NCBI RefSeq assembly: GCF_900115975.1
Contig: NZ_FOYM01000022.1
Coordinates: forward strand, 1-61,289
DNA length: 61,289 nucleotides
Direction: 5' to 3'
From: Desulfoscipio geothermicus DSM 3669
GTDB lineage: Bacteria; Bacillota; Desulfotomaculia; Desulfotomaculales; Desulfallaceae
The notes under the pieces are model-generated. The model ran no database searches, had not been told where the DNA came from, and worked only from the letters and a program-made list of their open reading frames with translations. The position numbers were made by a program, and so were the translations under genes. How positions within the stretch are numbered: position 1 is the stretch's first letter; each line of letters opens with the position of its first letter. Shown here one piece after another: positions 17,816 to 25,718 of the stretch.

Positions 17816-18266
17816 ATGAAACTATCGATATTATCAAGATTTTTTCAACCAAGAGCAGGTCCTAACGACAGGCGGGACAGTCCCATAAGTAACAAGCTTA
17901 AGGCATTCCTTCTGGGAGAGGATATCGGTACAGGTATGGCTTCTATTGCAGGTGTCAGGGTAAATGAGGAAACCGCAATGCGCGTAACTGGCGTTTATGC
18001 CTGTGTCTGAGTCGATTGCCGAGACGGTGGCCAGCCTGCCCCTGCCCTTGTACAGGAGGCTTGACCGGGGCAAGGAAAAGGTCACAGCCCACCCTTTGTA
18101 TTCCATACTCCACGATATGCCCAATCCGGAGATGACCAGCTTTACCTTCCGGGAGGTGCTAATGACCCAGCTTTTATTGTGGGGAAACGCTTATGCGCAG
18201 ATAGTACGAGGGAAGGGCGGACAGGTGCTAGAACTGTGGCCACTTTCGCCTGTATTTGTCAACTGA
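17816..18266 (+). pseudogene. Phage portal protein remnant (HK97-like)
   Basis: AGGAGG precedes the ATG. The first frame ends 'AMRVTGVYACV'; a one-base shift then continues 'SESIAETVASLPLPLYRR', 'LYSILHDMPNPEMTSF' and 'LLWGNAYAQIVRG', all typical of HK97-family portals. The chain stops at 'ELWPLSP', about one third of the usual length. The TGA at the junction is not in a continuous frame, so it is a frameshift and not a recoding event. Confidence 0.8.
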
Positions 18267-18483
18267 AAACTTTTAGGTTACCATAAACACTTTCGGGTTA
18301 AATTTTGGAATAAATAAAACCCAGAGAAAGATTTTAGAGCTATAAAAAAGATGAATACGAAAACTTATCATTTTCATGCACTCAAGGCATGTTGAGACAG
18401 TAGTTTGCTTGCAAAGAAAATACGGCTAACCCTACCTTTATCGTGCTTCAATCGTCCTCCGAACAGGGGGTATAAAAGCGATA

Positions 18484-18570
18484 ATGTACCTTATCGATAA
18501 GACAAACAACCGCCTTTCAAAGATAGAAGAAAAAACCTTTCCTGAACTTACGGATGTAAGTATGCATTAA
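18484..18570 (+). pseudogene. N-terminal fragment of a PD-(D/E)XK-like nuclease family protein
   Basis: 28 codons, 'MYLIDKTNNRLSKIEEKTF', match the start of a widespread ~350-aa family with a predicted endonuclease fold. The frame stops after 'DVSMH'. Its stop adjoins the promoter of the second toxin-antitoxin module, whose insertion may have cut the gene. Confidence 0.45.
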
Positions 18571-18629
18571 TTTACTAGGCCACATTGGTGTAGTATAATA
18601 AGAATACTATAAGAATAAAATAATACTAC
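18571..18629 (+). promoter_or_regulatory. Promoter and operator of the second toxin-antitoxin module
   Basis: TTTACT (18571-18576), 17 bases, TATAAT (18594-18599). Inverted arms GTAGTAT (18590-18596) and ATACTAC (18623-18629), plus an inner AGTAT/ATACT pair (18592-18608), suit cooperative autorepression. Confidence 0.6.
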
Positions 18630-18648
18630 GCAAAAGGAGTGGTCATAG

Positions 18649-18936
18649 ATGATTAATATAAAGCCATCGGCTGCAATTCGAAAAAACTACAACGAGATTT
18701 CCGAGCTGTGCAAGAAGTCCGGACAGCCTGTGTACCTGACCAAAAACGGTGAGGGAGATTTGGTGGTGATGGATATTGAAGCCTTTACAAGACGCGAAAG
18801 CATGCTGCGCCTCAGAGAAAATTTAGTCGCTGCTGAGGAAAGCCGGTTAATCGGCAAAAGTGGTTATTCCATTGATGAGGTATCCTCCATGATGAAAGCA
18901 GCCGTTAAGGAGGTGTTGGATGGACAGCGAGGGTAA
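18649..18936 (+). CDS. Phd/YefM-family antitoxin
   Basis: 95 aa, AAAGGAG upstream. 'IKPSAAIRKNYNEISELCK' and 'PVYLTKNGEGDLVVMDIEAF' are the family core; the C-terminal helix (YSIDEVSSMMKAAVKEV) should neutralise the toxin. It overlaps the next gene by 17 bases. It is only moderately similar to the antitoxin at 17330, so the two modules are probably independent acquisitions. Confidence 0.9.
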   Translation: MINIKPSAAIRKNYNEISELCKKSGQPVYLTKNGEGDLVVMDIEAFTRRESMLRLRENLVAAEESRLIGKSGYSIDEVSSMMKAAVKEVLDGQRG

Positions 18937-19237
18937 AATATATAAAGTGATTATCTCCGATGAGGCGGCGCAGATGCTGGTATCTCACTCCCGCTTTCTG
19001 GCCCGGGTTAGTGAAAAAGCTGCATTAGATCTCATAGCCGAGTTTAGCGAGAAAGCAAAATCTCTGGAGGAATTTCCAGAGCGAAACCCTTGGCTATCCG
19101 ATCCTTTCATCCCTGCCGGTAAGTATAGAAAGCTCCTTATAGGCAAACGGTATCTACTCATTTATCAGATAAAAGGCGATACCGTTTATGTGGATTATGT
19201 GGTGGACTGCAGGCAGGATTACGGCTGGCTGTTGTAA
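18920..19237 (+). CDS. RelE/ParE-superfamily toxin
   Basis: 105 aa: 'YKVIISDEAAQMLVSHSRF', 'FPERNPWL', 'KYRKLLIGKRYLLIYQIKG' and 'VYVDYVVDCRQDYGWLL'. The basic strand and closing aromatic region fit the RelE/ParE fold. Its target (ribosome or gyrase) cannot be told from sequence. It is intact, unlike the toxin of the first module. Confidence 0.88.
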   Translation: MDSEGKIYKVIISDEAAQMLVSHSRFLARVSEKAALDLIAEFSEKAKSLEEFPERNPWLSDPFIPAGKYRKLLIGKRYLLIYQIKGDTVYVDYVVDCRQDYGWLL

Positions 19238-19421
19238 GAAGCATATTAAAACCAAATCGGAAATTAGCGCAAGATCATATGCCGCCGCAGAAATGTGGCG
19301 GCTTTTCTGCGTTTTACGAAGGTGAAACGTGCGCGTTGTTCCCGGACAACCTACGCAGAAATGCGTAACAAAACCGGGCAAACCAACTCGGTTTGAACCT
19401 CATGCCCAATCTGACAGCTGA

Positions 19422-19841
19422 AATGCTGTCCGCCAGGGAATACCGGCCCTGGTTGAAAGACCTGATACTCCGGCGTGCAAAGGTCACCTTGTAGTTGAGG
19501 AAGCGGCAGAAACCGCTCAAATCCTCGGTAATAGAGTAGAGAAGATTACAGATGTAGGGGTTGCGGGAATCCATAGATTATTTGCAGCATTAGATATTAT
19601 AAGAGGTGCAAAGGTTATAATCGTGGTTGCAGGAATGGAAGGCGCTTTAGCCAGTGTTATCGGTGGACTTGTCGATAAGCCCATTATAGCTGTCCCCACC
19701 AGTGTGGGCTATGGGGCAAATTTTAATGGACTTGCAGCACTGCTGACAATGTTAAACAGCTGTGCCAGCGGCGTAAGTGTTGTAAATATAGATAATGGAT
19801 TTGGTGCAGGTTATAATGCAAGCATCATAAATAACTTGTAG
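19422..19841 (+). pseudogene. larB: C-terminal fragment of LarB (nickel pincer cofactor synthesis)
   Basis: From about 19491 the frame matches LarB/PurE-like carboxylases: '[19 protein letters not shown]', '[15 protein letters not shown]', '[19 protein letters not shown]', '[20 protein letters not shown]' and '[18 protein letters not shown]'. The N-terminal half and any start are missing. The sequence upstream (19240-19490) reads like the joint of another broken gene. No larA, larC or larE is near. Confidence 0.8.
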
Positions 19842-19852
19842 GGGTTTGTCGC

Positions 19853-20254
19853 ATGCCCGAAATTTTGTTTGTAACATTGGTTGGCATTCCGGTAGTTTTA
19901 GCCCTGGTGGCAGAAGCTTCGTTTTTTGCAAATTTACAGTTCAATAAAGATGTTAACAAAGAAGTAGGACAGTTTTTCAGCGGTATGGAGAGTAAGCGTG
20001 ATATTATTCAAAGAAATGATCTTGAGGGACTGCCGCCGGTGGTGCAAAAATGGCTGGAACGGTCCCGGGTGGTGGGCAAGGAAAGAATAGAGGCAGTACG
20101 CTTAAAGCAAAAGGTATCCATGAGGATCAAAGAGGAAGGACCCTGGATGCCCGCCGCCGGGGAGGTTACCTGGAAACTGGAAACAGGGGACTGCGACTGG
20201 TACCGGTTTGAGATTAAAGAAATCGAATATAATAAGCCGGCCGGTTGCCGGTGA
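19853..20254 (+). pseudogene. Truncated DUF6544-type membrane-anchored protein
   Basis: An N-terminal membrane segment (ILFVTLVGIPVVLALVAE) is followed by 'DLEGLPPVVQKWLERSRVVG' and 'VRLKQKVSMRIKEEGPWMP', which fit DUF6544 proteins. The chain stops at 133 aa, about half the usual length, next to a repeat-like sequence. It is probably non-functional. Confidence 0.5.
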
Positions 20255-20402
20255 AAGCCGGTGCGTGCGGGTTGGCTCTTTGCATGTGACAAATTCGGCA
20301 AAATAGCTTGATTGCTTAAGACAAATTTGATAAAAATAAGAATTTAAGCTATTATTAGGATACCCAAGAAATTTTAATAAATTGTACTGAACGGTATTAA
20401 AA

Positions 20403-20459
20403 CCGAAAGGGGACCGTAACCTTTTGCAAAAACAAAAAAGGTTACGGTCCCCTTTTCGG
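20403..20459. repeat. GGGGACCGT-type palindromic repeat
   Basis: CCGAAAGGGGACCGTAACC pairs with GGTTACGGTCCCCTTTTCGG around an A-rich loop. It has the same architecture as the repeats at 15947 and 30095 with a different central word. Confidence 0.6.
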
Positions 20460-20479
20460 CAAATCAATTATCAATGTAT

Positions 20480-20659
20480 TTATTTGCAGGATTTGGTACT
20501 GTTGCACGGGGTTTCGCCCCATTCATCGGTCATATGTAATTTGCTGACAAACTCATCACAGGGCCTGCTGGTGGTTTCCACAGGTTTGTGGTTTTTTTCA
20601 CACACTGCGGCTTCAATTTTTTTCCATTGCTTGAAGTGCAGGCAGTCCTTACAAAGCAT
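20480..20659 (-). CDS. 59-residue cysteine-rich protein
   Basis: ATG at 20657-20659 follows AGAGGTG. Six Cys occur: CKDC near the start, one in 'AAVCEKNHK', one in 'RPCDEF', and two near the C-terminus. The CxxC-HF-W...C...RPCDxF pattern resembles small metal-binding (Zn or Fe) proteins of clostridia with no assigned function. It stands alone between a palindromic repeat and the CoA-transferase terminator. Confidence 0.6.
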   Translation of the reverse strand: MLCKDCLHFKQWKKIEAAVCEKNHKPVETTSRPCDEFVSKLHMTDEWGETPCNSTKSCK

Positions 20660-20782
20660 TGTTTTACACCTCTACTCCCGTTTTTAAAATAATACCCAAC
20701 TCCCCACAAACATTATAATTAAAAACAACCAGTAATACCAGTAAAAGTTTGAGAGTTTAAATGGGCGTTCCAACAGGGGCAT

Positions 20783-20810
20783 AAAAAAAGCCCTGAAAAA
20801 ATTCCAGGGC
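20783..20810 (-). terminator. Terminator of the CoA-transferase gene
   Basis: Minus strand GCCCTGG-AATTTTTT-CAGGGC followed by seven T. It lies about 95 bases after the stop. Confidence 0.8.
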
Positions 20811-20904
20811 CAAGTCTAAATGAGGAGGCATAATAACTGCGGTATTATAGCCATGATAACATGCGGCTGAAGAGGTTCTCAATATAAAAAATATGCCAAT
20901 GATG

Positions 20905-22263
20905 CTAACTGACCATCTGGGCGGTAGTGGGTTTTTTGTTGGTTTTGGTCCAAATATTCATTCGGGTTGCTTCTTTTATTAAGTCCTCGCGGAACTTGGG
21001 ATGGGCCAGCTCAATCAGGGCTTCAGCCCGCTCCCAGGTGGATTTGCTTTTCATGTTGGCCAGGCCGTATTCCGTGACAATATACATTACCGTGGAGCGG
21101 GTGGTTGTGACTATGGTGCCCGGGCTCAGCGTAGGAGTTATACGTGAATGCAATTCACCGTCCTTATCGGTATAAGTAGAGGGCAGGCAGAGGAAAGCCT
21201 TGCCGCCTTTGGAAAGGTAAGCTCCCTCGACAAAGTCCACCTGGCCGCCGGTGCCGCTAATTTGGCGGGTGCCGGCTGATTCCGCGGCAACTTGTCCATA
21301 AAGGTCCACTTCCAGAGCGCCGTTTATGGACATGACTTTGTCATTATGCGCAATAATATGCGGGTAGTTGGTGTAGTCTACCGGGTAAGAAGCTACCCCC
21401 GGGTTGTTATGCACAAAATCATAAAGTTTTTGACTGCCCAGTGCAAAGGTGAACACCATTTTTTCCGGGTCAATATTTTTGCGCTTTCCGGTTAACTTGC
21501 CGGCCTCCCACATATCCAGGTAGGCATCGCACAGCATCTCGGTATGGGCGCCCAGGTCTTTGAGGTCGGATTGGGCGATCAGTTTTCCCAGGGCATTAGG
21601 CATGCCCCCGATGCCCAATTGAATGCAGGATCCGTCTTCCAGTTCATCCAAGATCAGCCGGGCTATTTTTTGGTCCACTTCGCTGATGGGGATTTCAGGA
21701 ATGGGCGAAACATTCCAGTCCGCTTCCACAATCATGTCAACTTCTGAAATGTGAATACACTCACCGTAACCGCCGGGTACCCGGGGCATCTTGTGGTTAA
21801 CTTCCACAATAATTTTCTTGGCTATTTTAGAAATAGCCTTATGGAATGTATTGGATAAGCCAAAGTTAAAGTAACCGTGCTCATCCATGGGAGCCACGGC
21901 AACCATCATGACGTCACCTTTCGCGTATTTAATATAACTGGGACATTCCCGGAAAAGTATGGGTACATAGTAACAGAGCCCGTAATCGTGCATCCTGCGG
22001 TCAATCAAGGTAAAGTGACCGCTGTTGAAAATAAAGCTTTCTTTTTGCGGGTCGGATAACACGGCCATGGGCGGCCCATAAACCCGCGCGGCAGAGCGAA
22101 TGTTCACATTTTGCAACTCTCCTTTGCGTTTGGCCAGGGCTTTATCAAGTTCCACCACCTGGTTGGCAAAAAAACCGTAATCCACCCAGTCACCTGACTT
22201 TATCACTTTCACCGCCTCATCGGCGGTGCAGAGCTTGGACCGGTATTCTGCGCTGTATTGCAT
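20905..22263 (-). CDS. Acetyl-CoA hydrolase/transferase family CoA-transferase (butyryl- or 4-hydroxybutyrate-CoA type)
   Basis: 452 aa from the ATG before QYSAEYRSK, chosen for GGGGAGGAG just upstream; the longer frame reads through the promoter. Family marks: 'DWVDYGFFANQVVELDKAL', 'LGIGGMPNALGKL', the active-site Glu in 'LGAHTEMLCD', and 'QISGTGGQVDFVEGAYLS'. The enzyme moves CoA between acetate and a short acyl-CoA; the exact acid cannot be told. The gene has a sigma-54 promoter, and the adjoining upstream gene encodes a sigma-54 activator, so transcription is probably substrate-induced. Confidence 0.88.
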   Translation of the reverse strand: MQYSAEYRSKLCTADEAVKVIKSGDWVDYGFFANQVVELDKALAKRKGELQNVNIRSAARVYGPPMAVLSDPQKESFIFNSGHFTLIDRRMHDYGLCYYVPILFRECPSYIKYAKGDVMMVAVAPMDEHGYFNFGLSNTFHKAISKIAKKIIVEVNHKMPRVPGGYGECIHISEVDMIVEADWNVSPIPEIPISEVDQKIARLILDELEDGSCIQLGIGGMPNALGKLIAQSDLKDLGAHTEMLCDAYLDMWEAGKLTGKRKNIDPEKMVFTFALGSQKLYDFVHNNPGVASYPVDYTNYPHIIAHNDKVMSINGALEVDLYGQVAAESAGTRQISGTGGQVDFVEGAYLSKGGKAFLCLPSTYTDKDGELHSRITPTLSPGTIVTTTRSTVMYIVTEYGLANMKSKSTWERAEALIELAHPKFREDLIKEATRMNIWTKTNKKPTTAQMVS

Positions 22264-22314
22264 GCTGACTCCTCCCCGATAAAAAATTCTAATTTTTTTT
22301 ACATATTCACAAAA

Positions 22315-22330
22315 AGCAAGAATAATGCCA
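22315..22330 (-). promoter_or_regulatory. Sigma-54 (-24/-12) promoter of the CoA-transferase
   Basis: Minus strand TGGCATTATTCTTGCT matches the consensus TGGCACGNNNNTTGCW in all but two positions, with GG and GC at the required spacing. It ends 52 bases before the start codon. Confidence 0.82.
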
Positions 22331-22389
22331 AATGCAAAATAACCTAAAAATACAGCAAATTTCAATTCTCTGAAAATTATAATCAGACT

Positions 22390-22493
22390 GCGGGGGATGG
22401 GAAGGTGTCCGCATTTTGCATCACATTATGCCTCAACCCCTTATTGCATAAAGAATGGGGGATGGTGTCGCATAAGTAGCAAAAAAGCGACAC
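22390..22493. promoter_or_regulatory. Putative activator binding region upstream of the sigma-54 promoter
   Basis: GGGGGATGG occurs twice (22392-22400, 22457-22465), each followed by a GTGTC..GCAT word. A perfect 7-bp palindrome GTGTCGC (22465-22471) / GCGACAC (22487-22493) lies at the distal end. Its distance from the promoter fits an upstream activating sequence for the neighbouring regulator. Confidence 0.5.
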
Positions 22494-22525
22494 TTGTGGG
22501 TGCCGCTCTGATGCTGGTAAGCAAT

Positions 22526-23941
22526 TTAGTCCATTTTTACCATTTTGCGATATAAAACCGAGCGGTGCACGCCCAGTAGCCGGGCTGCTTCTTTTTTGTT
22601 ATGGTTGGTAGCCGCAAGGGCGTTTAAAATGGCCCTGGTTTCCGCTTCCCTGACCACTTCCTGCAGCGGCCTCACGGCCCGCCCGCCCGGGTTGCCGGCT
22701 AATTGTTTTTGCAGACGCTTTTCCAGTACGGGAAAGTCATGGGGGTACAGAATATCCTGTTCACTCAGGTTGATGGCCTGTTCCAGAAAGTTTTCCAGTT
22801 CGCGGACATTTCCGGGCCAATCGTATTGTAAAAACAGGTTCAGGGCTTCTTTCGCCAGTCCGTTGACCGCGGCGCGAAGGCGCCTGTTTAACTTTTCAAT
22901 CAGGTGAGCGGCTAATTCCGGAATATCAGTTTTGCGCTCGCGCAGGGGCGGGATATGCAGCATAACCACGTTCAGGCGGTAATACAAGTCCTCCCGGAAC
23001 TGTTGTGCCATGATCATCTCTTCCAGGTTGCGGTTGGTGGCCGCTATCACCCGCACGTCCACCAGCACCGGCCCGGTGCCGCCGATACGCTCTATTTCCT
23101 TTTCCTGCAGCACGCGCAGTAATTTGGCCTGCATGGACTTGTTCATGTCGCCGATCTCATCGAGAAAGATGGTGCCGCCCTGGGCGAGTTCAAACTTGCC
23201 AAGTTTGCCGCCCCGCCTGGCACCGGTGAAGGCTCCCTCTTCATAACCAAACAACTCGGATTCCAGTAATTCCGTGGGGATGGAGGTGCAGTTGACCCGC
23301 ACGAAGGCCCGGTTTTTGCGGGGACTGGCGTTGTGGATGGCGTGGGCGAACAATTCTTTCCCCGTGCCGCTTTCACCGGTAATGAGCACGGTGGAGGAGG
23401 TCTGGGCCACCTTATGCACCTTTTGCTTCAGCCGGAGCATCTTATCGCTGTGGCCGATGATATCACCAACGACGTATTTGGCACGCCGCTGCTGGTCCAG
23501 TTCCGCCCGGTAGCTGGCCAGTTCTTTTTCCAGTTGCTTGATTTTCTTGGCAAATTCCATGGCCAGGGACAGTTCATCCTTAAACATGCTCCTGCCAAGT
23601 ACGCCGATGATTTGCCCATCCTTAAGTATGGGCAGTCGGGTTACCGCCAGCTGATGTCCTCGGATGGTCCAGATGTCGCCGAAGTGGGGCTTGCCCGTCT
23701 TGAGCACTTCCAGCAGGCGGGTCTGCGGCACCACTTCCAGGATGGGCCGGTTGATTAATTCTTCCGGTTTATAGCCCAAAAAGTCGGCGTATTCATAATT
23801 GATCAGGCGAATGATACCCTGAGTATCTATAAAAATGGTGGCTTCGTTGGGGTTTTCCACAATTGCTTTCAGCAGTTCTTCCCTGGTCAGGGAGGAGTAG
23901 TTTTTGGGGTCAGCCAATCCAGTCACCTCTTGACTTAACAT
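22526..23941 (-). CDS. Sigma-54-dependent transcriptional activator with PAS sensor
   Basis: 471 aa. A PAS domain (about 25-130; 'ATIFIDTQGIIRLINYEYAD') is followed by a coiled linker and an AAA+ domain with Walker A GESGTGKE, the sigma-54 contact loop GAFTGA, Walker B FLDEIGDM and the arginine-finger region. A Fis-type helix-turn-helix ends the chain (HNKKEAARLLGVHRSVLYRKM). It probably senses a small molecule and activates the CoA-transferase gene just downstream. Confidence 0.92.
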   Translation of the reverse strand: MLSQEVTGLADPKNYSSLTREELLKAIVENPNEATIFIDTQGIIRLINYEYADFLGYKPEELINRPILEVVPQTRLLEVLKTGKPHFGDIWTIRGHQLAVTRLPILKDGQIIGVLGRSMFKDELSLAMEFAKKIKQLEKELASYRAELDQQRRAKYVVGDIIGHSDKMLRLKQKVHKVAQTSSTVLITGESGTGKELFAHAIHNASPRKNRAFVRVNCTSIPTELLESELFGYEEGAFTGARRGGKLGKFELAQGGTIFLDEIGDMNKSMQAKLLRVLQEKEIERIGGTGPVLVDVRVIAATNRNLEEMIMAQQFREDLYYRLNVVMLHIPPLRERKTDIPELAAHLIEKLNRRLRAAVNGLAKEALNLFLQYDWPGNVRELENFLEQAINLSEQDILYPHDFPVLEKRLQKQLAGNPGGRAVRPLQEVVREAETRAILNALAATNHNKKEAARLLGVHRSVLYRKMVKMD

Positions 23942-23987
23942 TTCGACAATTTATGCCGAAACCCTGCGTGACCGGCTGTATTAATTT

Positions 23988-24875
23988 TCATTCACGGCTT
24001 TGCAGCATGACGCCGGTGACCACCAGGGCGCCGCCCAGCAACTGCCAGCCGGTCAGGGTCTCCTGCAGCAGCCAGAATCCCAGCAGGGCGGTGGAGACGG
24101 GTTCAAAGGTGCTGATAATGGCGGCGCGGGAGGCGCCGATTATCTCCACGCCCCTGAATAGCGCAGCCAGGGACAATACTGTGCAGATCAGACCCAAAAA
24201 CAGCACGGCCTCCCAGGCCTGCAGGTTGAGTGAAAAGTTTAATGCCCCCTTTATACTTCCCAGGCCCAGGAAAAAAAGGGCGACGATACCGGTCATGTAA
24301 GCGTTGTAAACAGGTACCGGAATATCTGCAAGCAGCCGTGTGCTGCCTACCAAAAAGATGGCGTTCATTACGGCGGCACCCAGGGCCAGTATTACCCCCC
24401 GTGGGTCCAACCCGTGCACCGGCTGCCCTAGGATAACGGTGCACCCGGCCAGGGTCATAAACAGGGCGGTCATTTTACGCCAGGTAAGGGGTTCTTTTAA
24501 TAAAAAGTAAGACAGTAGGGTGACGATGGTGGGGTAGACGTATAAAAACAATATGGCCATGGCTGCCGGTATGTACTTGAAAGCATAAAACAGGCAAAGC
24601 ACGGTTACCGACTGGCCGCCCAGGGCCAGCGCTGCCACGGAGGTAATCCGGCTACGGCTTAATTTCCAGGGGCGCTTGCTGATAATCATTTCCGCCCAAA
24701 AAAAGAACGCCGCGACGGCATAGCGCAGGAACAGGGTGGTCATCACTCCGGCCCCTTCCCGGTAGGCTATCTTAGCGGCTATGGCCTCGGTGCTCAGGCT
24801 GATGGTGGCCACCAGCACCAGCAGGATACCCGTAGATTCCTTTCCTTTTTTTTCTGTCGTAATTGTTTGTGTCAT
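23988..24875 (-). CDS. EamA/DMT-family transporter
   Basis: 295 aa with about ten hydrophobic helices in two EamA repeats; the first contains 'SLSTEAIAAKIAY', the second 'NAIFLVGSTRLLADIPVP' and 'FEPVSTALLGFWLLQETLT'. It is an inner-membrane drug/metabolite-type exporter or importer of unknown substrate. It is followed on the same strand by the sigma-54 activator gene but is probably separately transcribed. Confidence 0.88.
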   Translation of the reverse strand: MTQTITTEKKGKESTGILLVLVATISLSTEAIAAKIAYREGAGVMTTLFLRYAVAAFFFWAEMIISKRPWKLSRSRITSVAALALGGQSVTVLCLFYAFKYIPAAMAILFLYVYPTIVTLLSYFLLKEPLTWRKMTALFMTLAGCTVILGQPVHGLDPRGVILALGAAVMNAIFLVGSTRLLADIPVPVYNAYMTGIVALFFLGLGSIKGALNFSLNLQAWEAVLFLGLICTVLSLAALFRGVEIIGASRAAIISTFEPVSTALLGFWLLQETLTGWQLLGGALVVTGVMLQSRE

Positions 24876-25086
24876 TTTAGCCCCCGCCCGGCTGGTACAT
24901 ATGACCAGTATATTTTTTACCAGATAATCATAGCACTGTCCCGGGCGGGGTGCAAATACTAAATTGTTATCCCCATAAAATGGAAGCCAGATGTATTTAC
25001 AGAAGGCTGAATTATGGTAAAATAAAGTAATTGATTGTTGCTGGCTTGATAATTGTATAAGTTTTAATTGTTAAGGGGGATTTAAA

Positions 25087-25437
25087 GTGAAAAATTATCC
25101 TTCCGAGCATAATTCACTGGGGACCATCAGGTATAACGAAGAAGTGCTCAGGACAATGGTAAACATGGCCCTTTCTGAAGTGGAAGGGATTTCCGGCGTT
25201 GATGGCCGTGGTTCCGGTAATATCCTGGGGCGTAAAAATTATACCCATGTCAATAAAATCAATGTGGAAGAAAACAAGGCGGTCATTGAGCTGTCCATTG
25301 TTGTGGAATACGGGCTGCTTTTACGGGACGTGGCGCAACAGGTGCAGCAGAAGGTGCGGGAGAGAATAGAGTCAATGACGGACCTTAAGGTCGAGGCCGT
25401 GAATGTAACGGTGGCCGGCCTCGACCTTAAGGAGTAA
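25087..25437 (+). CDS. Asp23/Gls24 family protein
   Basis: 116 aa; AAGGGGGAT precedes the start. The family core is visible: 'GTIRYNEEVLRTMVNMALSEVEGI', 'VIELSIVVEYGLLLRDVAQQVQ' and 'VEAVNVTVAGLDL'. Such proteins associate with the membrane and envelope homeostasis in Firmicutes. No partner gene is adjacent. Confidence 0.9.
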   Translation: MKNYPSEHNSLGTIRYNEEVLRTMVNMALSEVEGISGVDGRGSGNILGRKNYTHVNKINVEENKAVIELSIVVEYGLLLRDVAQQVQQKVRERIESMTDLKVEAVNVTVAGLDLKE

Positions 25438-25442
25438 ACATT

Positions 25443-25467
25443 TTGCGGGGCTGGTAGTTCCCCGCAA
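25443..25467. terminator. Hairpin after the Asp23 gene
   Basis: TTGCGGGG and CCCCGCAA pair around nine bases. The T-run is weak, so it may be a terminator or an mRNA end-stabilising hairpin. Confidence 0.5.
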
Positions 25468-25718
25468 GTGATGTATCGTAGCGCCGGTAACGGGACTTGG
25501 CGAAGCCGAGGATGCCGGATTGGCGGGACGAATCGCGTAGGTATAATAATCATGGCAAGCCAAATGAATGCGACAGTTAGTGACGAACTCAATATAACTA
25601 ACATATTGCACGCATTATGCAGTACCGCCAAATCCGGCCCGAGGCAAGCCATAGTCCCGTCGGCGCGGAGATTCTGAATGCAGCGGGGAACAACCAGCCC
25701 TGTAAGTATATGCAGTCT
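25468..25718. other. Gene-free interval
   Basis: Open frames on both strands here have no recognisable pattern, poor ribosome sites and Arg/Ser/Pro-rich shadow composition. The GC-rich part (25485-25545) has short inverted words but no known RNA motif that I recognise. Confidence 0.4.

Noticed and set aside
17997-18005. In-frame TGA after a Cys codon in the portal gene
   Set aside because: Homology continues in a different frame, so it is a frameshift, not selenocysteine. No SECIS-type hairpin is present.
25239-25677. Overlapping frames on both strands after Asp23
   Set aside because: Low-complexity Arg/Ser/Pro composition, no ribosome site of note, no recognisable family.
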